Assembly (NCBI GenBank): GCA_964555585.1
Contig: CAZKSN010000003.1
Span: 1 to 64,000 of the forward strand
Source of the DNA: CAZKSN01 sp964555585
GTDB lineage: Bacteria; Bacillota_I; Bacilli_A; RF39; UBA660
Direction of reading: 5' to 3'
DNA length: 64,000 nt
Under the pieces are notes generated by a model. It made no database searches. It worked only from the letters and a program-made list of their open reading frames with translations, and was not told the DNA's origin. Every line of letters begins with the position of its first letter. The stretch's first letter is position 1. The translations under genes and the position numbers were made by a program. Of the stretch, positions 17,728-25,539 are shown piece by piece.

Positions 17728-18046
17728 GTTGTGTTTCACCGTATACTATTTTTTCAAGTTCACTAATACGTCTTAATAAGTCTACATTAGTAACACCATG
17801 CGCTGAAGTAGCTATATCCATCTTAGATTTTAAATTACGAAGTTCAGTCTTTAATCTTGAATTTTCCTCTTCAATAACTTTAATTTCATTATTTAATCTC
17901 TTATTTATAGTTAAAAATTCAGAATAATCTCTAATAATAATATCTAAGAACTTATCCACCTCCTGAGGTCTATAACCTCTGGCATCAATTTTAAATTCTT
18001 TTTCTAATATATCATTTGGAGTTAAAAATATTTTTTCTTCATACAT
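17723..18046 (-). CDS. gpsB: Cell-division regulator GpsB
   Basis: This 107-residue DivIVA-family protein has the membrane-binding N-terminal domain FLTPNDILEKEFKIDARGYRP-type sequence (residues 7-27), with QEVDKFLD. A coiled coil (about 35-75) and a short C-terminal helix (LLRRISELEKIVYG) typical of GpsB follow. GpsB couples penicillin-binding proteins to division. The stop codon overlaps the first bases of rnpB, and both probably derive from the promoter at 18074-18102. Confidence 0.92.
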   Translation of the reverse strand: MYEEKIFLTPNDILEKEFKIDARGYRPQEVDKFLDIIIRDYSEFLTINKRLNNEIKVIEEENSRLKTELRNLKSKMDIATSAHGVTNVDLLRRISELEKIVYGETQQ

Positions 18047-18073
18047 AATTTATAGCCTCTTCTAACATATCCT

Positions 18074-18102
18074 ATTTTACAAAAAAAGTATCATTTTGTC
18101 AA
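18074..18102 (-). promoter_or_regulatory. SigA promoter for gpsB-rnpB
   Basis: On the minus strand TTGACA (18097-18102) and TAAAAT (18074-18079) have a 17-base spacer. Its -35 faces the -35 of the divergent promoter at 18125. Confidence 0.8.
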
Positions 18103-18124
18103 TTGTAATAATTACCAGTTATAA

Positions 18125-18153
18125 TTGACAAATAAAATCTGTTGTTATATATT
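18125..18153 (+). promoter_or_regulatory. SigA promoter for the Clp-like gene
   Basis: TTGACA (18125-18130) and TATATT (18148-18153) have a 17-base spacer. Together with the opposing promoter it makes an inverted repeat TTGTCAATT...AATTGACAA over both -35 boxes. Confidence 0.75.
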
Positions 18154-18178
18154 AAATAACATTATCAGGGAAAATTAT

Positions 18179-19741
18179 ATGAATTTTAATAGATTTATTA
18201 GTGAGGTTCCAGAAGATATTCAGGATTTCATAAAAATTTTATTTGAAATATTCTATAGATTAGAAAATTATAAATTATATTATAATAAATTAATTAATGG
18301 AAAAATAAAAAAAATACTGTTAAATAAGGATGAAAAGTTTTATATTTCAATTCTTCTTTCAAGTCTGTTTGGGGATTCTAATGTAAAAAAATTATTTAAC
18401 AAATCACTTTTATATTATGAGGATGTATTAAATAATTTTAATATTTCAGAATTTAAATTCAATTATTTAAATGAAATTGAATATGATAGAATTTATAATG
18501 ATTATTTTATTGAATATTTAAATGCTATGAAAAGTGATTATATAAATTTGAATTCCAGTAATATTAATTTATATCAAATAATTTATTCTTTGAATAATTA
18601 TGAAATAATAGATGATATATTTAGAGATCTCAATATAATTATTGATAAAACTCCTTTAAAATATCATAGAGCTTTTTTATGCTTACAAGAATTATTAATA
18701 AATGATTATAAAATTATAGATATTGATTTTTTATATAAAAAGAATGATAAACCTTTTGATGAGTTTGAAACGGATAACGAGGAAGATGATTACAGATATG
18801 AAGAAAAAGATGAAAATTTCTATCTTTTACAGGAAATGAATAAAATATTAGATAATCCAAAAATGTTGTATCCCTTATTATTTAAGCATGGATATATAAT
18901 TGAAAAAGAGATTAACAGTTATTCCCGTCTAATGAAAAAAGAATTTACAAAATTAACTGCTTCTTTGAACGAAAAAAAATCTGTATTATTAATTACACAA
19001 TCAAACATTTCAAAAAATATTTTAATAAACTGTTTATCATCTTATGTAAATGATTATAATATTTACAATTTTAAAAAGAAAATATTATTCAATTTAAATA
19101 TAACATCCTTTTTAGATAATGAAAAAAATCTTGACGAAATTAAAATGTTTTTAGAAGAAATGTTAAATGCCAAAAATTTTATTTTTTATATTGAAGATAT
19201 TCATGATATTTTAGGAAAAAAAGCAAGTTATAAATCTAATGTGATACAGATATTTAAAAATTTAATATTAAAACAGAAAATACAGGTAGTAGGAAGTACA
19301 ACAAATAGTGAGTATTATAATTCTATTAATGTAAGAAACTCTTACGGAAATATGTTTGATAAGATTGAAATAAATGAATATAAAAATAAATTTGAAATAC
19401 TTCTAAATTATATAAATGATAAAGAATTAAAAGAAAATATATTATTTAATTATAATCAGAAATTAAAAGAGTATTACATAAATATTATAATACAAATTAT
19501 TAATTTTTCTAATTTAAATTTAGATGCTGGAATACTAATTATAGACGAAGCTTTTAATAATGCTAAACTATTAAACAGTGGATATTTGAAATTTGATGAT
19601 TTAAAAATTACTTTAATTGATAATAAACATATAAGTGGAAATCTAAAAGAAAAATATATTAAACAGTTGCAGCAAATAGCTAGTATTAACCATACAGAAG
19701 AAAAATCTTTTGGAAAAATACTGAAATTTCCTGGTAATTAA
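18179..19741 (+). CDS. Degenerate Clp-like (ClpC/ClpB D1) AAA+ protein
   Basis: This 520-residue protein starts at the ATG at 18179 (AGGG upstream, downstream of the promoter). Residues about 240-500 follow the order of the first AAA+ domain of ClpB/ClpC. A strand-loop reading SVLLITQSNISKNILIN stands in place of Walker A GxxGxGKT. A Walker B-like FIFYIEDIHDILG follows, then QVVGSTTNSEYYNSI at sensor 1 and a C-terminal helical part (IIDEAFNNAKLL). The P-loop Gly and Lys are lost. There is no D2 domain, M-domain or Clp N repeat. ATP hydrolysis is unlikely. A regulatory or adaptor role is a guess. Confidence 0.65.
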   Translation: MNFNRFISEVPEDIQDFIKILFEIFYRLENYKLYYNKLINGKIKKILLNKDEKFYISILLSSLFGDSNVKKLFNKSLLYYEDVLNNFNISEFKFNYLNEIEYDRIYNDYFIEYLNAMKSDYINLNSSNINLYQIIYSLNNYEIIDDIFRDLNIIIDKTPLKYHRAFLCLQELLINDYKIIDIDFLYKKNDKPFDEFETDNEEDDYRYEEKDENFYLLQEMNKILDNPKMLYPLLFKHGYIIEKEINSYSRLMKKEFTKLTASLNEKKSVLLITQSNISKNILINCLSSYVNDYNIYNFKKKILFNLNITSFLDNEKNLDEIKMFLEEMLNAKNFIFYIEDIHDILGKKASYKSNVIQIFKNLILKQKIQVVGSTTNSEYYNSINVRNSYGNMFDKIEINEYKNKFEILLNYINDKELKENILFNYNQKLKEYYINIIIQIINFSNLNLDAGILIIDEAFNNAKLLNSGYLKFDDLKITLIDNKHISGNLKEKYIKQLQQIASINHTEEKSFGKILKFPGN

Positions 19742-19765
19742 TATTTTTTTGTTTATTTTACTATA

Positions 19766-20134
19766 TTATTTTAGATTATTTTGATAATCCTCAATTGCAG
19801 CTTTAATAGCTTCTTCTGCCAACATAGAACAGTGCATTTTTACTTCAGGCAATCCATCCAAAGCTTCTGCAACAACTTTATTTGTTATTTCTAAAGCTTC
19901 TTCAATTGTTTTCCCTTTTACTAATTCCGTTGCCATTGAACTGGTTGCAATTGCAGCGGCACATCCGTAAGTCTTAAATTTTATATCTACTATCTTATTC
20001 TTCTTTACTTTTATATATACCTTCATTACATCACCGCAAACAGGATTACCTACTTGTCCAACTCCTGAAGGTTTTTTTATTTCTCCAACATTCTTTGGAT
20101 TCATAAAATGTTCCATTACTTTTTCTGAGTACAT
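19766..20134 (-). CDS. iscU: Iron-sulfur cluster scaffold protein (IscU/NifU-N type)
   Basis: This 122-residue scaffold protein receives persulfide sulfur from cysteine desulfurase and iron, and passes clusters to client proteins. The three ligand cysteines are in NPVCGDVM (near 33), YGCAAAI (near 58) and MHCSMLAEEA (near 101), with the conserved Asp after the first. It overlaps the end of nifS by 19 bases, so the two are co-translated. The sequence is closer to the NifU N-terminal type of Clostridia than to SufU, which has a zinc-binding insert. Confidence 0.93.
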   Translation of the reverse strand: MYSEKVMEHFMNPKNVGEIKKPSGVGQVGNPVCGDVMKVYIKVKKNKIVDIKFKTYGCAAAIATSSMATELVKGKTIEEALEITNKVVAEALDGLPEVKMHCSMLAEEAIKAAIEDYQNNLK

Positions 20135-21315
20135 AAATTTTCACTTCCTTTTAAATATTGTTCATAAAGCGGAGACATCTCTCTTAACTTTTTAACTATT
20201 TTTTCTAAATTTTCTATTAAATAATCTACCTCTTCTTTTGTATTATCAGCTCCAAAAGTTATTCTTAATGATCCATGAGCCACTTCTGGAGATAATCCGA
20301 TAGCAAGCAACACATGAGATGGTTTTAATGAATTGGATGAACATGCAGATCCGGTTGATGCACATATTCCTAATATATCAAGATTTAATATTAAGCTTTC
20401 ACCTTCAATAAATTTAAAAGAAATATTAGCATTATTTGATAATCTATTAATTCTATCTCCATTTATTCTAATAAATGGAATTCTTTTTTCAATTTCATCA
20501 AAATAATAATTTCTTAAATCCAATAATCTTTTATTGTTAATTTCCATATTTTTATAGGCAATTTCAAGTGCTTTTCCCAATCCGACTATACCAGTTATAT
20601 TTTCTGTTCCGCTTCTTTTATTTTTCTCCTGACTTCCGCCATCTATCAGTCTATTGAATATTATACCTTTTCTTACAAATAAGGCTCCCACACCTTTTGG
20701 ACCATAAAACTTATGAGCAGACATTGATAATAAGTCTATATTTAATTCAGCTACATCTATCTCTATGCTGCCTATTGCCTGAACGGCATCAGTATGAAAA
20801 ATAATATTACTTTCCTTACATATTTTTCCAATCTCTTTTATTGGCTCAACAGTTCCTATTTCATTATTTGCAAACATTATACTTACTAATATAGTTTCTT
20901 CTTTTATTGATTTTCTTAACTCTTTTAAATCTATTAACCCATTTTCGTCCACATTTAAATATGTTACTTCAAATCCCTCTTTTTCCAGTCTCCTACATGT
21001 ATTTAGTATTGCGGGATGTTCTATTTTACTGGTAATTATATGGTTGCCTCTGCTTCTGTTTGCATATGCTATGCCTTTAATAGCCAAGTTGTCACTTTCA
21101 CTTCCTCCAGAAGTGAAATATATTTCTTCTGGATTTGCCTTTAAAATTTTTGCTACTGTTTCTCTAGATTTTTGTATAGCTTCCTTAGATTTATTAGCTA
21201 AACTATATAATGATGATGGATTACCATAATATTCATTAAAATAAGGCAGCATTTCAGCTAATACTTCTTTTTTTACTGGTGTAGTTGCAGCATGATCAAA
21301 ATATTTAATATTCAT
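20116..21315 (-). CDS. nifS: Cysteine desulfurase (NifS/IscS type)
   Basis: This 399-residue PLP enzyme mobilises sulfur from cysteine for Fe-S clusters and tRNA thiolation. It begins IKYFDHAATTPV. HTDAVQAIG precedes the PLP lysine in SAHKFYGPKG (near 206). The mobile active-site loop GSACSS carries the catalytic Cys (near 328). Its ATG overlaps the TGA stop of the CDGSH gene (ATGA), and its 3' end overlaps iscU. It is likely to feed both IscU and the TtcA-like enzyme nearby. Confidence 0.95.
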   Translation of the reverse strand: MNIKYFDHAATTPVKKEVLAEMLPYFNEYYGNPSSLYSLANKSKEAIQKSRETVAKILKANPEEIYFTSGGSESDNLAIKGIAYANRSRGNHIITSKIEHPAILNTCRRLEKEGFEVTYLNVDENGLIDLKELRKSIKEETILVSIMFANNEIGTVEPIKEIGKICKESNIIFHTDAVQAIGSIEIDVAELNIDLLSMSAHKFYGPKGVGALFVRKGIIFNRLIDGGSQEKNKRSGTENITGIVGLGKALEIAYKNMEINNKRLLDLRNYYFDEIEKRIPFIRINGDRINRLSNNANISFKFIEGESLILNLDILGICASTGSACSSNSLKPSHVLLAIGLSPEVAHGSLRITFGADNTKEEVDYLIENLEKIVKKLREMSPLYEQYLKGSENLCTQKK

Positions 21316-22001
21316 TCTCTTTCTCCTTTCAAACTGTCCTTATAACCGATATTTACGTGAGTGGAATCACAAAATGGTTTGTTAGCGGATTTACCACAAC
21401 GACATAATGTAACTCTATTTCTCACTTCATAGGCTTTTCCATCAGTATCTTCAATAGATATTCCACCTTTAACCCAAAGAGGCCCGCTGCAGTTCCTTTC
21501 AGGATCCTGCAACACTGAAATACTTTGTTCAAATGCAGGTTCTATTGTCTCTTTTGTCTTCTTTTCCTTCATAACCAATCTTCCTGAAGGACAATCACAT
21601 GTCATTTTTACAGCAATTCTTTCACTTTCTTGTGAATTTGAATCTTCTGTCAAACTCCAAACATCTCCGGATTTAGAATGACAAAATCTTGCAAAAGCAC
21701 AAAGGTTCTCAACATCCTGCAGTATTAAATTTTTTCCTTCTATCACTGAAGCTTGTTTTTCAAATGGTTCCCTTGAAGCAGATAATTTACCATCAAATTT
21801 ATGAAAAGTATGCGACCCATCACAGTATGGAGGATTTTTTGTTTTTCCACAACGACATAACAAATAATTTGATTTCAAAGGAAAAGTTTTTTCTTTCCTG
21901 TAAACATTTCCTTGCTCTGTTTGCTCAATTATAACTTCATCCAGTGGCACTTCACCACATACAAAGTAAGGTCCGTTATTCACTATGCTTATCTTTTTCA
22001 T
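21312..22001 (-). CDS. CDGSH iron-sulfur protein with two CDGSH-like motifs
   Basis: This 229-residue protein has CDGSH-type [2Fe-2S] motifs near both ends: CRCGKTKNPPYCDGSH (near 50-65) and CRCGKSANKPFCDSTH (near 198-213). A middle region with further Cys (CAFARFCHSKSG, CDCPSGRL, ERNCSGP) fits the divergent mono-cluster domain often found with CDGSH. A redox or cluster-transfer role is assumed for the family. It overlaps nifS and so belongs to the sulfur operon. The second motif has DST instead of DGS. Confidence 0.88.
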   Translation of the reverse strand: MKKISIVNNGPYFVCGEVPLDEVIIEQTEQGNVYRKEKTFPLKSNYLLCRCGKTKNPPYCDGSHTFHKFDGKLSASREPFEKQASVIEGKNLILQDVENLCAFARFCHSKSGDVWSLTEDSNSQESERIAVKMTCDCPSGRLVMKEKKTKETIEPAFEQSISVLQDPERNCSGPLWVKGGISIEDTDGKAYEVRNRVTLCRCGKSANKPFCDSTHVNIGYKDSLKGERE

Positions 22002-22085
22002 ATTTCAACTCCTACAAATTCTTATTTATACTTCCATTATTAATTTTATTTATATTTTCTAAGTATATGTTTTTTAACTCTTAAT

Positions 22086-22148
22086 TTAATCATTAGAGAC
22101 TACTTTATAAGAATCTTTTAGATTCAACTGTTTCAACATCATTGCCAT
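22086..22148 (-). CDS. 20-codon ORF after the TtcA-like gene, possible gene remnant
   Basis: An ATG one base after the TtcA-like stop opens a 20-residue frame starting MAMMLKQLNLKDSYK and ending at TAA. It has no separate ribosome-binding site and could be translated by coupling. Its composition looks protein-like, as if it were the start of a truncated gene. The rest of the 148-base gap to the CDGSH gene shows only a short hairpin (GAATC/GATTC, 22111-22125) and A+T-rich sequence. Confidence 0.3.
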   Translation of the reverse strand: MAMMLKQLNLKDSYKVVSND

Positions 22149-22149
22149 T

Positions 22150-22989
22150 TTAATTTCTTTTCTCCTTTTCATATTCTTCTAAATATGAATGTTTTTCATT
22201 ATTTGTTCTATATCCTAATATTGCATCTAAGTTTACATTATCCGAGCTTTTAAAAATATTGTAATCAATATTAGGATTAATTTCTCTTAATTTTTTTAAT
22301 AAATTTTTCATTTCTCTTCTTTTAGATGTTCCTTCATCATTAGTAGAGCAAATCTCAGTAAATCTGCATGCACAATTCAGAAATTCCAATTTATTGTAAT
22401 TTTTCCAAGAAATAATATCTTCTTCCCTAATAAAATACATGGGTCTTATTAATTGCATTCCTTCAAAGTTTTTACTTTTTAATTTAGGTAACATTGTCTT
22501 ATATTCTCCATTATAAAACATACTTAAAAGAATGGTTTCTATTACATCATCAAAATGATGTGCTAAAGCTATTTTATTACATCCCAATTCTTTAGCCTTA
22601 TTATAAAGATGACCTCTTCTCATTCTTGCACATAAATAGCAAGGACTTCCTTCATTCAAATTGTTAACATAATTAAAAATCTCTGTATTGAATATTTCCA
22701 AAGGTATATTAAGAACTTTAGAATTTTTCAAGATCAACTTTTCATTTTTGTTACTATATCCAGGATTCATCACTAAAAAGATAATCTCAAATTTTATTTT
22801 TCCATGACGTTTTAATTCTTGAAATAATTTAGCCATTAAAAAAGAATCCTTACCGCCAGATATGCAGACTGCTATCTTATCATTTTCTTTGATTAAATCA
22901 AAATCTTTTATAGCCCTAATGAATTTACTCCATATTTCCTTACGATATTTTTTAATTATACTTCTTTCTATTTCCATAATTTTATTCAT
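22150..22989 (-). CDS. TtcA-like PP-loop ATPase with Fe-S cysteines
   Basis: This 279-residue protein of the TtcA/TtuA type activates a substrate with ATP for sulfur transfer, classically tRNA thiolation. The PP-loop SGGKDS is near residue 44. A CxxC pair is in SPCYLCARMRRGH (near 118), a third Cys in the FLNCACRFTEICS region and the HHFDDVIET helix near 147. CxxC plus a later Cys is the pattern for a [4Fe-4S] cluster in TtcA. The ATG at 22987-22989 has only a weak ribosome-binding site; GTG at 22999-23001 is the alternative. It follows csoR closely. Confidence 0.85.
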   Translation of the reverse strand: MNKIMEIERSIIKKYRKEIWSKFIRAIKDFDLIKENDKIAVCISGGKDSFLMAKLFQELKRHGKIKFEIIFLVMNPGYSNKNEKLILKNSKVLNIPLEIFNTEIFNYVNNLNEGSPCYLCARMRRGHLYNKAKELGCNKIALAHHFDDVIETILLSMFYNGEYKTMLPKLKSKNFEGMQLIRPMYFIREEDIISWKNYNKLEFLNCACRFTEICSTNDEGTSKRREMKNLLKKLREINPNIDYNIFKSSDNVNLDAILGYRTNNEKHSYLEEYEKEKRN

Positions 22990-23005
22990 ATCAATTCTCA
23001 CTTTA

Positions 23006-23308
23006 TTATTTTATTCTATCAAATAGGTTCATTACATTATCTATAACACATAAATTATTTTCTTTAATGTTATTGACTACACAAGTATTTAAATGATTTT
23101 TTAAAATATGATTTCCTAAACTTTTTAAGGATTTGTTAATCGCAGATATCTGTATCAATATCTCATCACAGAATCTGTCGTCCTCAATCATTTTCTTTAT
23201 TCCTCTGGTCTGACCCTCTATTTTACTTAATCTGTTTATTAAACTTTTCTTTTCTTCTTCAGTTCTATGTTTTGATTTCACACATACATTACAACTACTA
23301 CACTGCAT
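23006..23308 (-). CDS. csoR: CsoR-family metal-sensing repressor
   Basis: This 100-residue four-helix repressor has an N-terminal extension with extra cysteines (CSSCNVC) and the conserved RLSKIEGQTRGI helix. The ligand set is Cys in RFCDEIL (near 47) and the H-x3-C of NHLNTC (near 72-76). This Cys-His-Cys triad is the Cu(I) site of CsoR; the sulfur sensor CstR lacks the His. An AGGTGA site precedes the ATG. It sits first in an operon with the PP-loop gene and has a matching operator in its own promoter, so autoregulation is likely. Confidence 0.88.
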   Translation of the reverse strand: MQCSSCNVCVKSKHRTEEEKKSLINRLSKIEGQTRGIKKMIEDDRFCDEILIQISAINKSLKSLGNHILKNHLNTCVVNNIKENNLCVIDNVMNLFDRIK

Positions 23309-23325
23309 TTAGATCACCTAAAAAA

Positions 23326-23354
23326 ATTATATACCCCAGAGGGGTATATGTCAA
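23326..23354 (-). promoter_or_regulatory. csoR promoter with CsoR operator in the spacer
   Basis: On the minus strand TTGACA (23349-23354) and TATAAT (23326-23331) are 17 bases apart. The spacer is filled by the palindrome ATATACCCC-n3-GGGGTATAT (23329-23349). This C-tract/G-tract arrangement is the known type of CsoR/CstR operator. Binding there would block RNA polymerase directly. Confidence 0.85.
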
Positions 23355-23367
23355 TATACTAATATAT

Positions 23368-23715
23368 CTATTTTTTTAAAGTTAGTTTATACATATCATA
23401 TGCAACTTGTATTATACTAATTTCTTCATTTAAGTATTCTTTTAAATCAGAATCAATACTATTGTTAGAAATATAGTGATTAATAAATTCAGCAGAAGCT
23501 TCATATTCATATTCTGAATTAAAAATCTTTTGATAATATTCTAGTTTAATATTAACTATTTCAGCTTGCTTTTCTAAAGATTCCTGATTAATTAAACTTT
23601 TTATTTTTTCTTTATATTCATAAAAAATAAAGTAATTTTCCATACCTCCATTTTTACAAATCATCGGTTTTTCCTTTATAACATCATTTAAAAAATATTG
23701 TTGTGAATTTTCCAT
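23368..23715 (-). CDS. Hypothetical protein, possibly leaderless
   Basis: This 115-residue soluble helical protein is not recognised. The ATG at 23713-23715 has no ribosome-binding site. A TATAAT-like -10 lies about ten bases upstream, so the mRNA may begin at or close to the start codon. An internal Met (near residue 25) has GGAGGT almost touching it, which is too close for normal use. Its neighbours are csoR downstream and a CotD-like gene upstream, separated from the latter by a terminator. Confidence 0.55.
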   Translation of the reverse strand: MENSQQYFLNDVIKEKPMICKNGGMENYFIFYEYKEKIKSLINQESLEKQAEIVNIKLEYYQKIFNSEYEYEASAEFINHYISNNSIDSDLKEYLNEEISIIQVAYDMYKLTLKK

Positions 23716-23763
23716 AATGAAAATATTATAACATATAATTAGAAAATAGTATAAATAAATTAA

Positions 23764-23789
23764 AAAAGTTCTCTTTATTGAGAACTTTT
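23764..23789 (-). terminator. Terminator of the CotD-like gene
   Basis: AAAAGTTCTC, TTTATT loop, GAGAACTTTT form a 10-bp stem. On the minus strand it is followed by TTAATT. Confidence 0.7.
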
Positions 23790-24108
23790 AAAAATTACAG
23801 CATGAACCTTCTTGAATATTACTTACTACATTCTCCTCACAACATGTATAACAAGGACAGTAAGTATGCTTATATATATGATGATTAATAATTCTAGTAT
23901 TTATTGGACATACATGAGGCACCTCATGAACAATACATCTATGAATTTGTCTTTCATTCATTGGTTCACATACTTGAGGTAGGACAGTTCCACACATTTC
24001 AGTTGCTCCTACTATTGGTTCACAACACATTCCAGTTTGAGTCGGAGTCACCATTTCTTTAGCCCCCTCTACATTATATCCCTGATACATTCCATATTCA
24101 TTTAACAC
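23788..24108 (-). CDS. cotD: CotD-like spore coat protein, Cys/His-rich
   Basis: This 106-residue protein resembles the spore coat CotD family. His-rich stretches (RQIHRCIVHEVPHVCP and INTRIINHHIYKHTYCP) are followed by CYTCCEENVVSN near the C-terminus. About twelve cysteines suggest cross-linking or metal binding in a coat layer. GTG at 24106-24108 is preceded by AAGGAG; an ATG at 24088-24090 is an alternative. A SigK-like promoter lies just upstream. The symbol denotes family only. Confidence 0.75.
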   Translation of the reverse strand: MLNEYGMYQGYNVEGAKEMVTPTQTGMCCEPIVGATEMCGTVLPQVCEPMNERQIHRCIVHEVPHVCPINTRIINHHIYKHTYCPCYTCCEENVVSNIQEGSCCNF

Positions 24109-24132
24109 GTGCTATTCACTCCTTTTCTTTTA

Positions 24133-24159
24133 TATTCTATGTGAATACACATCAAATGT
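24133..24159 (-). promoter_or_regulatory. SigK/SigE-like promoter of the CotD-like gene
   Basis: On the minus strand AC (24158-24159), a 16-base spacer and CATAGAATA (24133-24141) fit the late mother-cell consensus AC-n16/17-CATAnnnTA. There is no good SigA promoter here. Confidence 0.6.
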
Positions 24160-24173
24160 ATGGGTAAATTTAA

Positions 24174-25481
24174 TTAAAATGGCATTTTCATTTTTCCATT
24201 GCTCATTTGCTTCATCATTGTTTTCATTTGTTCAAACTGTTTTAACAGTCTGTTTATTTCTTCTACAGAAGTTGCACTTCCCTTAGAAATCCTTATTTTT
24301 CTTGAAGCTTTTAAAATGTCTGGATCACGTCTTTCCTCTGGAGTCATTGATAATATAATTGCTTCAGTTCTAACAAGCATTTTTGGGTCAACATTCATAT
24401 TGTTCAAACCCATTTTTGAAGCTCCGGGAATAAGTTTTAATAAATTTTCTAAAGGTCCCATTTTCTTTATCTGCTTTAAACTCATTAGGAATGTTTCTAA
24501 ATCAAATTTACCTTTTTTCATTCTCTTTGCAGCTTCAAGTGCTTCCTGTTCATCTAAAGTTTCTTCAGTTTTTTCAATTATTGATAAAATATCTCCCATT
24601 CCAAGAATCCTTTGAGCCATTCTTTCAGGAATAAATTCACTAAGTCCATCCAGCTTTTCAGAATCACCTATAAATTTTATAGGAATATTTGTAAGATGTC
24701 TGAGAGAAAGCGCTACTCCACCTTTAGAATCTCCATCCATTTTAGTAAGAATACAGCCAGTTATTTTAAGTTTTTCATTAAAACCAGTTATAACATTAAT
24801 CGCATCTTGCCCCATCATTGAATCTATTATAAGTAGAATTTCATGTGGGTTTAATTCACTTTCTAAATTTACAAGTTCATTCATTAATTCATCATTTATT
24901 TGCAGTCTGCCTGCAGTATCTACTAATATATAGTCATAGTTATTTTCTTTAGCATACGCTATACCCTTTTTAGCTATTTCAATTGGATTTCCTTTTCCTT
25001 CTTCGTATACCTCTATACTAAGGCTTTTTCCAATATCTTTTAATTGATCAATGGCTGCCGGTCTATAAACGTCACAGGCAATAAAAATAGGTCTCTTATT
25101 ATATTTTTTTCTTACTAGATTACCAAGTTTTCCAACAGTAGTGGTTTTTCCACTACCCTGAAGTCCCACTAGCATTACAATTGTAGGCTTTTTATCCAGT
25201 TCTAAAGAAATAGAATCTTTTCCCAGTAATTCTACTAATTCATCTTTAACAATTTTTACAAAGAGCTCCCCAGGCTTAATGCTTTTCTTTACTTCTTCTC
25301 CTAAAGCCTTCTCTTTAACTTTATCAGTGAATTCCTTTACTACTTTATAATTTACATCAGCTTCAAGTAAAGCAAGTCTAATTTCTCTCATCATTTCACT
25401 TATATTTGATTCGGTTATCATTCCATAACCTTTTATTTTACTTAAAACATTCTGTAACCTTTCAGATAAGACTTCAAACAT
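24174..25481 (-). CDS. ffh: Signal recognition particle protein Ffh
   Basis: This 435-residue SRP54 GTPase binds signal peptides and 4.5S/scRNA. The ATG at 25479-25481 (GAGGTG upstream) gives the family start MFEVLSERLQ. The N domain is followed by P-loop GLQGSGKTT (near 104), DVYRPAA, DTAGR (near 187), TKMDGDSKGG and the C-terminal M domain, with methionine-rich helices ending KQMSNGKMKMPF. All expected parts are present. It is monocistronic or cotranscribed with the 25534 gene, and is not next to ftsY-ylxM as in B. subtilis. Confidence 0.97.
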   Translation of the reverse strand: MFEVLSERLQNVLSKIKGYGMITESNISEMMREIRLALLEADVNYKVVKEFTDKVKEKALGEEVKKSIKPGELFVKIVKDELVELLGKDSISLELDKKPTIVMLVGLQGSGKTTTVGKLGNLVRKKYNKRPIFIACDVYRPAAIDQLKDIGKSLSIEVYEEGKGNPIEIAKKGIAYAKENNYDYILVDTAGRLQINDELMNELVNLESELNPHEILLIIDSMMGQDAINVITGFNEKLKITGCILTKMDGDSKGGVALSLRHLTNIPIKFIGDSEKLDGLSEFIPERMAQRILGMGDILSIIEKTEETLDEQEALEAAKRMKKGKFDLETFLMSLKQIKKMGPLENLLKLIPGASKMGLNNMNVDPKMLVRTEAIILSMTPEERRDPDILKASRKIRISKGSATSVEEINRLLKQFEQMKTMMKQMSNGKMKMPF

Positions 25482-25511
25482 TATCATCACCTCATTAATT
25501 ATATCATAAAT

Positions 25512-25539
25512 AAATAAGCTATATAACCATAGCTTATTT
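25512..25539 (-). terminator. Terminator upstream of ffh
   Basis: AAATAAGCTAT and ATAGCTTATTT form an 11-bp stem with a six-base loop. It overlaps the 3' end of the 25534-25947 gene and is followed by a weak T-rich stretch on the minus strand. Confidence 0.65.

Noticed and set aside
17344..17927. Plus-strand ORFs of 79 and 100 codons across this region
   Set aside because: They lie over RNase P RNA and antisense to gpsB, have no ribosome-binding site, and are explained by the RNA gene and the opposing coding frame.
23006..23308. CstR-type persulfide sensor as the primary call
   Set aside because: The His of the Cu(I) triad is present (NHLNTC), which CstR lacks. Persulfide sensing remains only a secondary idea because of the sulfur gene context.
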